NCBI GenBank assembly: GCA_037957365.1
Contig: JARHVA010003260.1
Location: 1,545,001 to 1,609,000, forward strand
Source: Torreya grandis
Taxonomy: Eukaryota; Streptophyta; Pinopsida; Cupressales; Taxaceae
DNA length: 64,000 nt
Direction: 5' to 3'
Below, one piece after another: positions 1 through 11,353 of the stretch (position 1 is its first letter; the number at the start of each line of letters is the position of its first letter). A program made the position numbers and the translations under genes. The notes below the pieces were generated by a model, which saw nothing but the letters and a program-made list of their open reading frames with translations, was not told where the DNA came from and did not search any database.

Positions 1-353
1 AGCGGTCAACTATCCAAATTGACATAAATACAAGCATTTTAGAAAAAACAATGCATGCATATGTTATAATGTGATACTAGTCAAGTACGTACATAACCAT
101 TTCTTATCTACCAGGGGCACTATATCTGCTGCTTGAGATGCTCGTAACTACTTCTGTAAGTATGGATGCTCATTGGGGTCGAGGGGAAACTACGTGCACA
201 CCCATTTTATGAAAACTGTGTTAGATGAAAGTGGGTGCAAACTGGCTGAATCATTTTTTTCACAATATATTTGAAAGAACCTATCTATACTTCTATTATC
301 TATACTTCTATAGCTATATTTATATAAAGCTGTAAAACCATCCAACATTCTAT
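1..353. other. Unassigned AT-rich sequence
   Basis: I see no gene, RNA or element boundary here. Short open frames are interrupted and have no recognisable motif. Confidence 0.4.
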
Positions 354-1123
354 CAAGAATTTTAACATGCTTGCTTGCATGCACCCATTGTAACACTATT
401 ACGCATGCAGCTTGTGTGTGCATCTATTTAAATGATAATTGACTTCAATAAAGAATTCTATCATGGTAATTCTTTATCACATGCTGATAATAATGTACAC
501 TAAATAAGGACTTTTTTGCAACTTCCCACATCTAGACCAACAAAATATAATCCTGCTTATTTTCTTCGGCTTGCTCTATCACATTGTATTATGGTGCAAC
601 TATTACATGCTGAAATTAATGTGGTGATAAAATTCTTATATAAAAATGATTAAACAGTGGAAATTGTTCATTATGCTTTAGCATAGACTTTACTAAAAGT
701 TAAAGTTGTAGAACCATCTACTTTTAAAGTTTAAGAAATAAAATTTCAATATGATTATATTTATGTTCGCAAGAATTTTAACATGCTTACTTGCATGCAA
801 CGGTTGTAACACTATTACGCATGCAGCTTGTGTGTGCATCTATTTAAATGGTAATTGACTTCAATAAAGAATTCTATCATGGTAATTCTTTATCACATGT
901 AATCCTGCTTATTTTCTTCGGCTTGCTCTATCACATTGTATTGTGGTGCAACTATTACACTCTGAAATTAATCTGGTGATAAAATACTTATATAATTGAT
1001 TAAATGGTGGCAATTGTTCATTATGCTTTAACATAGACTTTACTAAAAGTTGAAGTTGTAGAACCATCTACCTTTACAGTTTAAGAAATAAAATTTCAAT
1101 ACGATTATATTTATGTTCGCAAG
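354..1123. repeat. Old tandem duplication, period about 416 bp
   Basis: The stretch 354-769 is repeated at 770-1123. Both copies run from a segment starting caagaattttaacatgctt to one ending ttatgttcgcaag. The second copy lacks about 65 bases found near 483-548 of the first. Scattered substitutions show that the duplication is not recent. No coding function is evident. Confidence 0.85.
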
Positions 1124-1436
1124 CTTGTAGACTTACTTTCTTGCATGTATGCTCTATAAGGGATATGCCTTCCTTTCTATTTTTAGAAGTTAGTGCTTTC
1201 ATATGCATTTCTAGGATATCCCTACGAAGATGCATCTTTTTGATATTATCATCAAACCCATTGCTTTTTATGGGTCCAATTTTGGACACATTGATTGGGG
1301 ACGCATTGAGATGGTTTAAACTATCTTGCACCAACTTGTAATTCGTTGTGAACAAGTGATCCCTCAATGCATTGTCCAAGTAGGTTTTTTTGCCCAACCT
1401 CCTTGGCAGGAGATCATCTTTAGATGCATTTTTCAT
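1074..1436 (-). other. Open frame of 120 codons, unrecognised
   Basis: A minus-strand frame of 120 codons is open across this stretch and overlaps the end of the tandem duplication. The predicted product is basic and mostly hydrophilic, rich in Lys, Asn and Leu, with no motif I recognise and no signal peptide or membrane segment. It could be a relic exon or a chance frame in AT-rich DNA. I do not assign a function. Confidence 0.15.
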
Positions 1437-1651
1437 CTACATAGACTTAGGGCCATGGGCGAACTTGCTTTGGGTGAGCAGAGAGATTTGCATTTAACCA
1501 TTTGTTTATCAAGGTGGGTTGCTTCAAGTTTCCATAGATGACAAAGATGTTGGTGTTAATGCTAGTTTGCTTCTCCAATTTCTTGGTATTTACATAGACC
1601 AACTTACTTTGTTTGAACACTCTTTGAATGCCCCTCCTCGCCTCCTTTCTC
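1437..1651. other. Unassigned sequence
   Basis: No supported gene or repeat boundary is visible between the 120-codon frame and the next tandem duplication. Confidence 0.3.
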
Positions 1652-2745
1652 TAAAGGGGGTTAGTATTGATGCAGCTAGGGAAGACAATTATCAGAAATA
1701 TATTCAAGGCACCCAAATCTCTCTTCTTTTGTCTCTCAGTCCCATGTATATTCAATGTTTCACCCTAGCAAATTGTTGATGGCACCAACATCCGTCACGA
1801 CTATCTTCAATACCTTTTGATTCATGGTCTCAATGTTCCTTACATGCAATTTGAGTTTTCTATCACTAGCTACAAATCAAGGAGGGCCGACACATTCAAC
1901 AGCATGATAGGATTTGTTTCCTTTGTTCTTTCCAAGATGCGGAGATGAAGAAACATTTTATTTTTAGGTGCACTATTTGCTATGAGCTCTAGGGGAGGTA
2001 TTATTGCCTGTACATATACTTGAGAAAGTTGCTTCCTTTTTTTGCTACTTCAAAAAGAGTTGCTTGTCTCTCCACCTTCGTAAGCAATTAATTTTAGACG
2101 CTAGGTTTTACATGGGACTCTGAAGGCTACCAAATTAATGCCCTTCTCATTTCAACCCATTCCATCTCTTGGAGGTATCAAGTGTTTGTTGGGTGCTAAG
2201 GGGGTTAGTATTGATGCAGCCAGGGAAGACAAACATCGAAATAAATTCAAGTCACCCAGATCTCTCTTCCATTGTCTCTCAGTCCCACATATATTCAATG
2301 TTACACACTAGCAAATTGTCGATGGCATCAACATCCGTTGAAACTATCTTCAACACCTTTGGAATTGTGGCCTCAACGTTCCTTATAGTCAATTTGAGTT
2401 TTCCATTGCCAACTACAAATCAAGGACGATCATCACATTCAATGAGGTGATAGGATTTGTTGCCTTTGTCCTCTCCAAGATGCGAAGACGACGAAACATT
2501 TTATTTTTTTAGGTGCCTTATCTGCTATGAGATCTAGGGGAGGTATGATTGCTTGTACAAAGACTTGAGAAAGTTGCTTCCTTTTATTGCTACTCCAAAA
2601 GGAGTTGCTTGGCTCTCTACCTCCATAATCAATTTAATTTCGACGCCAAATTTTACATGGGACTCTGAAGGCTGCCAAATTAAATACCGTCTCATTTCAA
2701 CCTATCCCATCTCTTGAAGGTATCAAGTGTCCTTTGGATGCTAAA
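1652..2745. repeat. Tandem duplication, period about 544 bp
   Basis: Copy 1 (1652-2195) and copy 2 (2196-2745) align along their whole length, starting at an aaggggGttagtattgatg block. Each copy contains short open stretches that are similar between copies but broken by stops. This suggests that the unit derives from a decayed coding sequence I cannot name. Confidence 0.85.
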
Positions 2746-3085
2746 ATTACCTACATAGATAGTGATATATCTATGAAATTGCGTCTTCCACTATGAGAAA
2801 TTACTATGGAACCTCCATCATCCTCTCCTTTTCATGGTAGATGAGACAGGTTTGTTGTTCATCCACACTATCGCTTCTCACCCATAGTCTAGGTGGTCCA
2901 AATGAATGCACATTGCTAGTTTCCTCTTTACCATTGGAGGACCATCAGCCTTGGATGTTAGGAGAGTTTTCAAGAGACATGCCTTGCACCCTCCCACGAT
3001 TGTCAGACAAATTACCCTTAAAGCGAGCCATTCTTTTATGGATGCCATCAGATCTTGTGTTGGCTCCTTCACAATGGTTGATGAG
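2746..3085. other. Unassigned sequence before gypsy element A
   Basis: Overlapping short frames are open on both strands at 2841-3116, but none carries a motif I recognise. The stretch ends at the 5' terminus of element A. Confidence 0.3.
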
Positions 3086-4570
3086 TGTTGAGGCCCCTAA
3101 TGTTCTATCTTCTTAAATATACTAAGGTTAGTGTGGCTGACCTGTGGCATGCTTAACTTTAATATTTTCATTTATTAGTTTTAGATGTTTATTGAGGCTG
3201 ACTTAATTAGAACAAAGGGGTGTGACCCTACCTATGTCATGTCCCCCTTTTGATCGTGGATCCATTGTAGACCCTTAGCCTTGATTTGTTTTCCAAAGGC
3301 TAAGGGAAAAAGAAAAAAGGGAAACACTTTGGGTTTCTTAAGAACACTTGTAAAAGTACTTTATCATTATAAATTTCACTTAAGTTGTGGTCTTTTAAGG
3401 GTCATGGGTGCCCAAGCCATTTAAGTGGATTCTAAGGAGTGTTCTTTTAATATTTGAAAAAATATCTTCCCTCCAAATTGGAATGCTTCCCTTAGGGGAA
3501 TTGATATAAAGGAGAGTAGAGGACCATTTGGAGGGGTATGCTATTACGATATTTGAGTTTTGTGGTCTAGGCATGAAAAGTTTAACCCAAGACTTGGAGA
3601 CGAAAACCTTCAAGGCTAAAAAGGAACTAGGGATGAAACCCTCTAATTTCTGATTAGGGCAGATTCATTTTAGAGGTGGCAATTGAGCTTGAATATTCAG
3701 AAAATCTGAAAATACACATTGTGAAGTGTGACGAACACCTTGGGAGTGTGGTGACTTGCTTTGGGAGTTCACACCAAGGGTTTTAGGGCTGTTATGAGCA
3801 GCAAACCGGTTTGTTTGTTGAAGATCCCTTTATTAGGGCTGCGTTGGAATTTGCTTGTTGAAGACCCCATGTCCTAGGGTTGGGTGGATAAGGACATAGG
3901 TATTTGTTGTTTTGTAGTTGGTTACTCCCCTTGGGGATTGTTTGCATCATTTTCTAGGGCTTGATTGGCCTAAATTGCAGATCTAAACATTGCATAATAT
4001 TTCTATTAGTTTATTGGAATTTTGCTAATAATTAGTGTTTCAAAACATGCTGGAAAAAGGTATTTATATTGGCTGAATATTTGATAATTTTTCGGTAATT
4101 ATTGATCATAACATAAGGTGATTTTGGGGTGGAAAAGCATCCATTTAATTCTGCAAATTTCCAGCCCTTGTGGCATCTAGGGTTTGAGGATTGAAAGGCT
4201 CTTTTATGCCCTATTCATCATTGAAATAATTGTTGAATTATTGCTAGGGTTTGACATAATTATTTGTAGGTGTGTGTGAGGGTTTGTAGAAAAAATCAGA
4301 TTTTTTTTGTTTGTATAGGGTTTGACATAAATTCCAGATTTCAGTATTTTATCGTATTTTGAGATATTTCAACCTAATTATGTCTATAAATAAGGAGCAA
4401 GCCTCTCCCAAATCATGATGAGTTGTGTTCTCAAACTTCTTTCATTAGCAATTTGCATTATGGAGGTTGCCCCATTGAAGTGGCCAATATATCTGATTTT
4501 GTTCTTATTTTTTGCATTTAAGTGGATCTGCTATTGCTGCCCAAGTTTATTTTATATAAGCATCCTAACA
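3086..4570 (+). repeat. 5' LTR of element A
   Basis: The LTR begins TGTTGAGGCCCC and ends CATCCTAACA, giving TGTT...AACA inverted ends, and is about 1,485 bp. A TATA-like block (ctataaataagg) lies near 4383-4395. It is directly followed by a primer binding site. Confidence 0.8.
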
Positions 4571-4572
4571 AG

Positions 4573-4583
4573 TGGTATCAAAG
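4573..4583 (+). other. Primer binding site of element A (first copy)
   Basis: TGGTATCAAAG lies two bases after the LTR end. It matches the initiator-Met tRNA primer site (TGGTATCAGAG) with one change. Confidence 0.8.
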
Positions 4584-4611
4584 TTGCGATTTGGGCAAAG
4601 TGGGAGTAATT

Positions 4612-4963
4612 GATGAGGGTTAGGCCCCTAATATTCTATCTTCATAAGTGTACTAAGGTTAGTGTGTGGCCGACTTGAGGCATGCTTAATGTTAATATTT
4701 TCATCTATTAGTTCTAGGTGTTTCTTTAGGCTGACCTAATTAGAACAAAGGGGTGTGACCCTACCTAATTATGTCTATAAATAAGGAAGAACAAGTCTCT
4801 CCCATATCATGATAAGTTGTGTTCTCAAATTCCTTCCTTAGCAATTTGCATTCTGGAGGTTGCCCCACTGAAGTGGCCAATATATCTGATTTTGTTCTTG
4901 TTTTTTGCATTCAAGTGTATCTGCGATTGCTGCCCAAGTTTATTTTATAGAAGCATCCTAACA
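4612..4963 (+). repeat. Second, internally deleted LTR copy of element A
   Basis: This segment repeats both ends of the 5' LTR (ggttaggcccctaatattc to agcatcctaaca) but lacks about 1.1 kb of its middle. The deletion joins the sequence after gtgaccctacct to the block starting attatgtctataaataagg. It is followed by its own primer binding site at 4966-4976. The arrangement LTR-PBS-LTR-PBS suggests unequal recombination or template switching in an ancestor. Confidence 0.8.
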
Positions 4964-5504
4964 AGTGGTATCAAAGTTGTGATTTGGGCAAAGTGGGAGT
5001 AATTTTTTTGGGGTAGTATTGCAGATTTTTTTTTGCGAGAAAGTGTCTATCTTGAGGCATGATCTCCTTATTTAATTGCTTGATTGATCTACTTCTTTCA
5101 TTGTTGGAAGGAGATAGGTGAGAGCTTTCCGAAAAGTGTTCACAATAAGGATTTTGAGCAATATTGAAAGAGACATGGTCATGTAAAGTTGACCCTACAA
5201 ATCTGTATTTTGGCGAATTTTTGTTGGTGCAAAATTAGGGCCTAGCTTTTCGAACCCTAATAAGGCTCATGTTTGGAAACCAATCATAAACTTTTATAAT
5301 TACCACTCACACTAGGTATTTTCCTTCCCTCCATGATCACAAACCTAGAGCTAGGAAATCAATCACATCAGTAGCCATATCATCCTCCTCGCCTTTTGGA
5401 CTAGATGAATTTTCTACAACTGATCCCAATGACTCTCTCTACTGTCCACCACCTAAATTTGAAGAAAACATTTTGTTGGGATGTGAAAAAGTGGTAATCT
5501 TATC

Positions 5505-6852
5505 ATGGATAATCTAAATGACCTGTTTGCAACAATGTTAAATGAGGGTTTGGATTGGTTTAAACATGAACTATTGTTAGGATTAAATCCCCAAAATATT
5601 CATCCCCAGGGATTTGGGCCAATGCCAACCATCCATCACAACCAAACAATCCTCTTAAGGGTACAACCCAAACAGACCAAACCAAGGGACAATTTAGCCT
5701 TTCTAAGGACCAAAATTGAACCTATTGAAAATAGGCATCCTCAAGTTTGATGGTACAGATATAACTTTGTGGATACATCTCATGGAGCTGTATTTTAAGC
5801 TTCATAATATACTTTTAGAATTTGAGCCTTATTAGTGTTACCAATGAATGATGAGTGACAAGCAAGGATAGGTGCTCAGTTAGAAGGAATTTACTAATGA
5901 CATAGCAGCCTACTATGAGCAACTATAGAGGGAAGCTATTTCACCCAATTGACAAATATGAAACAAAAATGATATGGAGTGGAATATAATGTTCGAGCAT
6001 ATGAGATTGGCAATCTAGACTTAGGATGCGACAACTTATCAAAGGCTAAAATTCTATGTCAATGGACTTAATGACCGGATTAGGCATGATGTTCATTTGT
6101 TAGAACTTTGTACAGTTAGGAAAGCTATGCAACAAGCATTGCACATGAAGCAACAAAACTTGCTACTAGAAGATTTATGTTAGGTCTCACTTTTGGATGG
6201 AGAGATGAAACCAACTTCTTTAACCTAAGGAAAATTACAAAGCTCCTTCCTCAATAGGAGGTAGAGAAAAGAGAAAAGGGACTATGTTGGTGTTGTGACA
6301 ACAAATGGTCTAGAGGTCATAAGTGTGTCAATAGTGAGAAAATTGGGAATGAGGTTGTGGAAGAGAAGACATAGTTGTAGAGCAAAAGCATGAGCATTCC
6401 AAAGAGGAAGAAAGCCCCACTATCTCCTTGCATGCGTTGAATGGGACAAGCACACCGCAAACCCTCAAAGTGCTTGGTTATATCAAGAAGAGGAAGGTGA
6501 TAGTGTTGGTCAATACATGTAGTACACACAACTCGATTGATAGAAGATTAACTAATGAACTCAACTCCTTTGTGTATCCAATGTCAAATTTTTAGGTCAT
6601 GATAGCCAATGAGAAGCAATTCTCTTTTGGGGGTAAATGTCATCATATCAAACTCTCAATGGACTACCAGGTGGATTTAGAATTGTTTACCATTTCAACT
6701 GGGGGAGCAAATGTAATTTTGGGAGTACATTGGCTTAAGCAGTTGGGAATAGTGTCCTCCAATTTTTGAGACTTATTCTTGGATTTGAGTGCAAACAAAA
6801 AAAATTGTAAACTTGTTTGGATGTAATCACCACCAAGCCAAATTATCAACAC
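5505..6852 (+). pseudogene. Element A gag and protease remains
   Basis: A gag-like stretch begins at 5505 (MDNLNDLFATML) and continues across stops near 5750-5810, where the capsid-type motif FDGTDITLWIHLMELYF is legible. From about 6447 an aspartic-protease-like domain is visible. Its active-site block reads VNTCSTHNS where the family has a D-T/S-G triad, so the catalytic Asp is lost. The later block GANVILGVHWLKQLG matches the C-terminal part of gypsy protease. Several stops and frameshifts interrupt the region. In life these proteins would form the particle shell and cleave the polyprotein. Confidence 0.75.
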
Positions 6853-6954
6853 TCATAGGATGGTGAAATTGTTCAAAAAATAATCTTATGCCACAAGGGC
6901 ACAACTACATTTCTTAGAAGCAAAAGACATGGAAACTCATAATCCACTAGAGCT

Positions 6955-8400
6955 TCATGAGCTCATTCATCATCTTCAATGCGTTTTTCAAGAACCCGAG
7001 GGCCTACCTCTAGTTAGAGATCATGACCATGCCATCGAATTGAGTTCGAAAGGTATTCCGCCTAACATCAAAACCTACTGCTAGCTCTATGAACAAAAGT
7101 CTAAAATTGAAAAATTTGTCCAAGAAATGTTGGACTCATGAATTGTTCATCCCAACTGGAGTTATCCTTTTTTCCTAACTTACACATCTTCTGGGCATCC
7201 CATGGACTGCTTTTTCATCCATGATTCAACCTCTTTAGGATTGGAGCCGCATTTTTTAGTTTTATTCATCTCCAGTGGTCATGATTAACAAGCATGAATC
7301 ATGGAGAATGTGTCCACATTATAGGGAACACAACAAGCTCACTCTCAAAGATAAGTTTCCTATTCTTATTATTGATAAATTATTGGATGAATTAAATGAT
7401 TTGCATCTACATTTGGGTTATCATCAAATCTGAGTTAAGCAGGTTGTCCATAAGACAACATTTAGGATACATGAGGGTCATGATGAATTCTTAGTTATGC
7501 TGTTTAGTTTCACTAATGCCCCCTCTGCCTTTTAGAATCTCATGAATTCAATATTCCATCCATTTCTTTGGAAATTTGTGTTGGTTTTCTTTGATGCCAT
7601 CGTGATCTATAGTGTGACATGGGAGGAACACTTGCAACATGTGGAGAAGGTATAACAAGTTTTAGAAGACAATAAATTCTACGAATAAACCCAAAGGTGC
7701 ATTTGGAGTAAAAGAAGTGGAGTACGTAGGTCATGTAGTATCGCATGAGGGTGTTAAGGTGAACTTGAAGAGTGAAGAATATAGAAGTTGGCAAAGATTG
7801 CTCACTACCTAAAAATATCAAGAGTCTGAGAGGATTCTTAAGATTGACTAGCTACTACAAAATATTTATTTGCAACTATGCTCGCATAGCAACACCGTTA
7901 ACAACATTATCAAAGGTGGATTCCTTTTCATGGTCAGAGGCAACCACACAAGCATTCCAACAACTGAAAGAAGCTCTGACGACTACCTCTAATACAGGCC
8001 ACCCCTAATTTCTCTAAGACATTTGTGGTAGAATGCGATGCTTCAAGGCATGGCATTGACACAATATTGATGCAAGAAGGATGTCCCTTGGCATTTGAGA
8101 GTTGACAAATCAAAAGGAAAGAATTTGGTACATCCCGCATATGAAAAAGAATGTTAGCTATTATTCATGTAGTCGAATAGTGGCGCCAATATCTTACGGG
8201 CCGACATTTCAAAGTCAAAACGCACCATGAGAGTCTTAAGTAGTTCGAGGAACAATGATTATCATTAGAGGAGCAGAAAAAATGGGTCACCAAGATGTTT
8301 TGGTATGACTTTGAAATTATTTACAAAAAATGAAAAAAAAATAAAAAAATAGCAGCTGACACTCTCTTTTGACAGGAGGCTGAGAAAGCAAGAATATGTG
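6955..8400 (+). pseudogene. Element A reverse transcriptase and RNase H remains
   Basis: RT blocks are legible in changing frames: the KFPILIIDKLLDEL region (about 7345-7395), HLGYHQI, FTNAPSAF, and FFDAIVIYS, which stands where the catalytic Y/F-DD box is expected, so the second Asp is lost. Next come EYVGHVVSHEGVKV and the open connection segment 7772-8008 (SLRGFLRLTSYYK). RNase H starts near 8015 with VVECDASRHGIDTILMQEG and runs to about 8390. Stops are frequent. Confidence 0.85.
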
Positions 8401-8599
8401 CCATCTCACTATTGCAACCAGAATGGGTAGAAGCAACAAGGATAGAATGGCAATAGGGCTCTGCAACAAAGAAGCTTATTCATCAACTTCCGCTGGATCC
8501 CTTTTCTTAAGATAAGTATGCTTGGAAGGGAGATTCCTTATGGTATAAAATATGCTTTTTCTTTGCAAAAACTCTTAATTGAAAGACAGCATTTTATCT

Positions 8600-9097
8600 C
8601 AAATGCATGACTCACCAATAGGGACCGATCATCACACAAAGAAGGATTTATTTTTGGAAGGGCTTAAGGGTGATGTACAAAAAATTGTGGCTGAATGTTT
8701 GGTATGTCTACACATAAAGGGAAGACTTTCAAAACATCAAGCCTCTTGCAATGATTAGACATCCCAATGCAGCATTGAGAGGAAATCTCAATGGATTTTA
8801 TTACATGGTTTCCAAAATCAGACCAACTGGATGTGATCTTTGTTGTAGTGGATTGACTCACTAAGTATGCACATTTCTGTGGACTCTCTCATCCGTTTCA
8901 AGCTAGTACAGTGGCAGAAGTCTTCATGGACAAGGTGCAAAAACACTATGGCATGCCTAAAATCATTGTGAGTGATCATGACCCAATCTTCACTAGCATA
9001 TTTTGGACTGACCTCTTTGCAGCATGGGCAGAAAGTTAGCACACAGTTCATCTGATCATCCACAATTAGATGGACAAACAAAATTCGGGAATAAATG
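8600..9097 (+). pseudogene. Element A integrase remains, C-terminus missing
   Basis: Read across frameshifts, this stretch shows the integrase zinc-finger tail (FWKGL), the core region before the SDHDPIF block (near 8970) and the HPQLDGQTKF block near 9060-9085. Similarity stops at about 9097. The chromodomain or C-terminal region and the 3' LTR are absent. Confidence 0.75.
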
Positions 9098-9935
9098 TTA
9101 TTGGCACTGGCATGCATACCCAGGGGTTCTAGGTGTACAGGACAGTCCTGATGGGTTTAAGTGGTGGAGCCTCCTGCATGTTGGAGGTAGGATTTGACTG
9201 CCTGATTTTATTGAAATGACAAGTTGAAAGTTCTATTTCTGATGGTCAGATGACATCGATGGCCAAAACCTATTTAGTTTTAAGACATTGATGATCATTA
9301 ACAATATGGATAATCATTAACTATCTGCAAATCTGCCAAGTACTTAGAAAATCATTAACGACATGGATGGTTAGATGAGTTGCATTAGATATCCAATATA
9401 AATGAAAAGAGGTTAGAGCATGTAGTACGCATCTATAATCAAACTTTAGTGTATCATTAGGGATGCTGATTATTGGGATCTGTCTTGACCATCTTCCCAT
9501 ATTTTCAGGCTCTTAAGTATGGTATTCCTAATTTTTTTTATGCCATGGTTACAACCATATTTGATTTGCACCTGGTAAAAGTTATATGCTTCTTCTTTAT
9601 AATTACCATGGTGCTCCCATAGGTCCCCTAGTTCCATATTTCCTCACTATTTTTATTCTGTGAGAGAATTTGGATGGCTTTCCATAAGTACTTTCCTTAT
9701 AGTGTTTACTGACTAGAAAATAACATATTTTTTTCATGGTGCAGATTATTGTTCGAGGAAAATCAATTACTCAATTGTCTAGCATTCATGATTTACTATT
9801 GAATTTCTCCTGTGCCATTGAATTACAAAATGCTATAAATGATTATTAATTGAATATTCACAAGTAGTTGAAAAGTTGTTTATTTGAACAATGTTGCTAA
9901 ATCCATCTGAAAACAGTGAGCTTTCTGTTTCACAG
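9098..9935. other. Probable intron or flank of the GT31 gene relic
   Basis: This AT-rich stretch ends in a good 3' splice acceptor (pyrimidine run followed by cacag at 9931-9935). I searched it for the expected preceding GT31 exon and did not find it. That exon was presumably lost when element A or later deletions removed the 5' part of the gene. Confidence 0.4.
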
Positions 9936-10429
9936 GTATTTTCGTCATGCAGCTGCCCCATTGTATGTTCTTTCTAGGGATCTTGCACGGTACATTAACA
10001 TAAACAGGTTAGACAAGCTGCTATCAACACTTGTTATCTGTGCTGGGGAAAATGATCTTTGTGGAATTTGTGCTCTCTCAAAATTTATTACAGGTTTTCT
10101 CAATTGTAAGAAGATCTAAGTTGGAAACAAGCGTATATGTGGGAACCTTTATCATCAGTATATTATTGTATAGTTAAAATGGTCATGATTTAGTGAATGC
10201 CATCTTTGACTTTGTAAAACTAAGTGGAATATGCATTGAGAGTCTGGTAAGGTACATGTACCAGTTTGGATTTCAAAACACTACAGCAATGGTAATTTGT
10301 ATCTGCTATTTTGCAGTGCCTCCTTGAACACATATGCACATGAGGACATATCTGTAGGTTCATGGATGATGGGCTTGGATGCAGAATATATTGATGAAAG
10401 GCGTTTCTGCTGTAGCAGCATAGTTGATG
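9936..10429 (+). pseudogene. GT31 beta-1,3-galactosyltransferase gene fragment (two exons)
   Basis: Exon 1 (9936-10007) encodes YFRHAAAPLYVLSRDLARYI and is bounded by cacag and gttag. Exon 2 (10317-10429) encodes SLNTYAHEDISVGSWMMGLD and a following CCSS, bounded by ttgcag and gtagg. The exons join in phase: AG at the end of exon 1 plus T gives a Ser codon. The motifs match plant Golgi type-II membrane galactosyltransferases of family GT31, including the conserved ED-x2-GSW block near the active site. These enzymes add beta-1,3-linked galactose to glycoproteins such as arabinogalactan proteins. About 60 residues of an enzyme of several hundred are present. I found no upstream exons, no C-terminal exon and no start. 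Splice sites and frame are intact, so decay was mainly by truncation. Which GT31 subgroup it came from is unresolved. Confidence 0.75.
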
Positions 10430-11353
10430 GTAGGACTAAACCTACTTGATGCATTGATGTATTTGATTTCTTTTTTCTTGAATTTTTATAATTCCGTTCC
10501 ATGATTTTTTGCTGTTGGAAACATTGTCAATTGCCAGAGCGCCTAGGAGATAGGTATAGAAAGTCGAGATAATTGTTTCAATTCTCTTATCCTTTTATTG
10601 TGTTTTCTTGCAATTCAAAGATTAAGTAAACAATAAACAGACTTTGTACGCCTCTAAAGTAATGATTTTGACTTGATGAGCAATGGACAAGGGGATATAT
10701 GGCCAGAAATGTCCCTGGGTACTTTCATCCCTTCTGCAATTCTGCAAAGTCTCACCTACTTCAGTTTTTTTCAAAAATGGGTTGCAGATCTCTAGTCAGA
10801 GGTTCTGCTCAATATTATTTGAAATCCTGTTTTGCTGGTAGGCACCACCTGTAAGCATGCAGATGAGCAATGAAAGAAGTAATAAGTGGACAAGGGATGA
10901 AAACTGAACTAAGTTTTTTGACGTTTTGCTAGTTGTAGTTTTTAGCATCCTTGTTGGGCTTTTGCTGTTACTATAGTTGATTCCAGTTTGAATGGTTCAC
11001 TTGTCCTCCATAACCCGTAAGACTTCCTTGTCCAAGTATTATCTCGAGATTTATGTTGGGTTCTTCTTATTCTAGTTTCTGTTGCATAGTTGATTAGAAC
11101 TAAATTGAAGCAGCAGCCAAATCATTGCAATGCAAGCCATGCAGTCTCTTGAAATAACCTTCCTCTTAAAGTTACGACTTTCCTAATGTCATTGTGTTTC
11201 CACAGAGATACTTTTTTCTCCAAGTATGCAACTCTAGAAAAATATTTTGTCTGTTATATGTCCAACATCATAAGTTAATGTCATAGGAGGAGCAAAGTTA
11301 CATTAAACTAGTTATTAGTTTAGATTATAATGGTTATCTTCTTAATATAATTG
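10430..11353. other. Probable intron or 3' flank of the GT31 relic
   Basis: No further GT31 exon is recognisable. The stretch ends at the 5' terminus of gypsy element B, and its continuation reappears at about 34111. Confidence 0.4.

Larger units (their letters stand above)
3086..9097 (+). mobile_element. Ty3/gypsy element A, degenerate, 3' end missing
   Basis: This is a plus-strand LTR retrotransposon relic with the order LTR, primer binding site, truncated second LTR, second primer binding site, gag, protease, reverse transcriptase, RNase H, integrase. That domain order (integrase last) defines Ty3/gypsy. All reading frames carry stops and frameshifts, so the element cannot move by itself. 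Integrase similarity stops near 9097, just after the DGQT block, and no 3' LTR follows, so the 3' end is lost. Similarity of the RT to RNase H region points to the chromovirus-like plant lineages, but the exact clade is not resolved. Confidence 0.9.

Noticed and set aside
8818..9117. Open minus-strand frame of 99 codons
   Set aside because: It lies opposite the integrase of element A, which is clearly read on the plus strand. It is a shadow frame.
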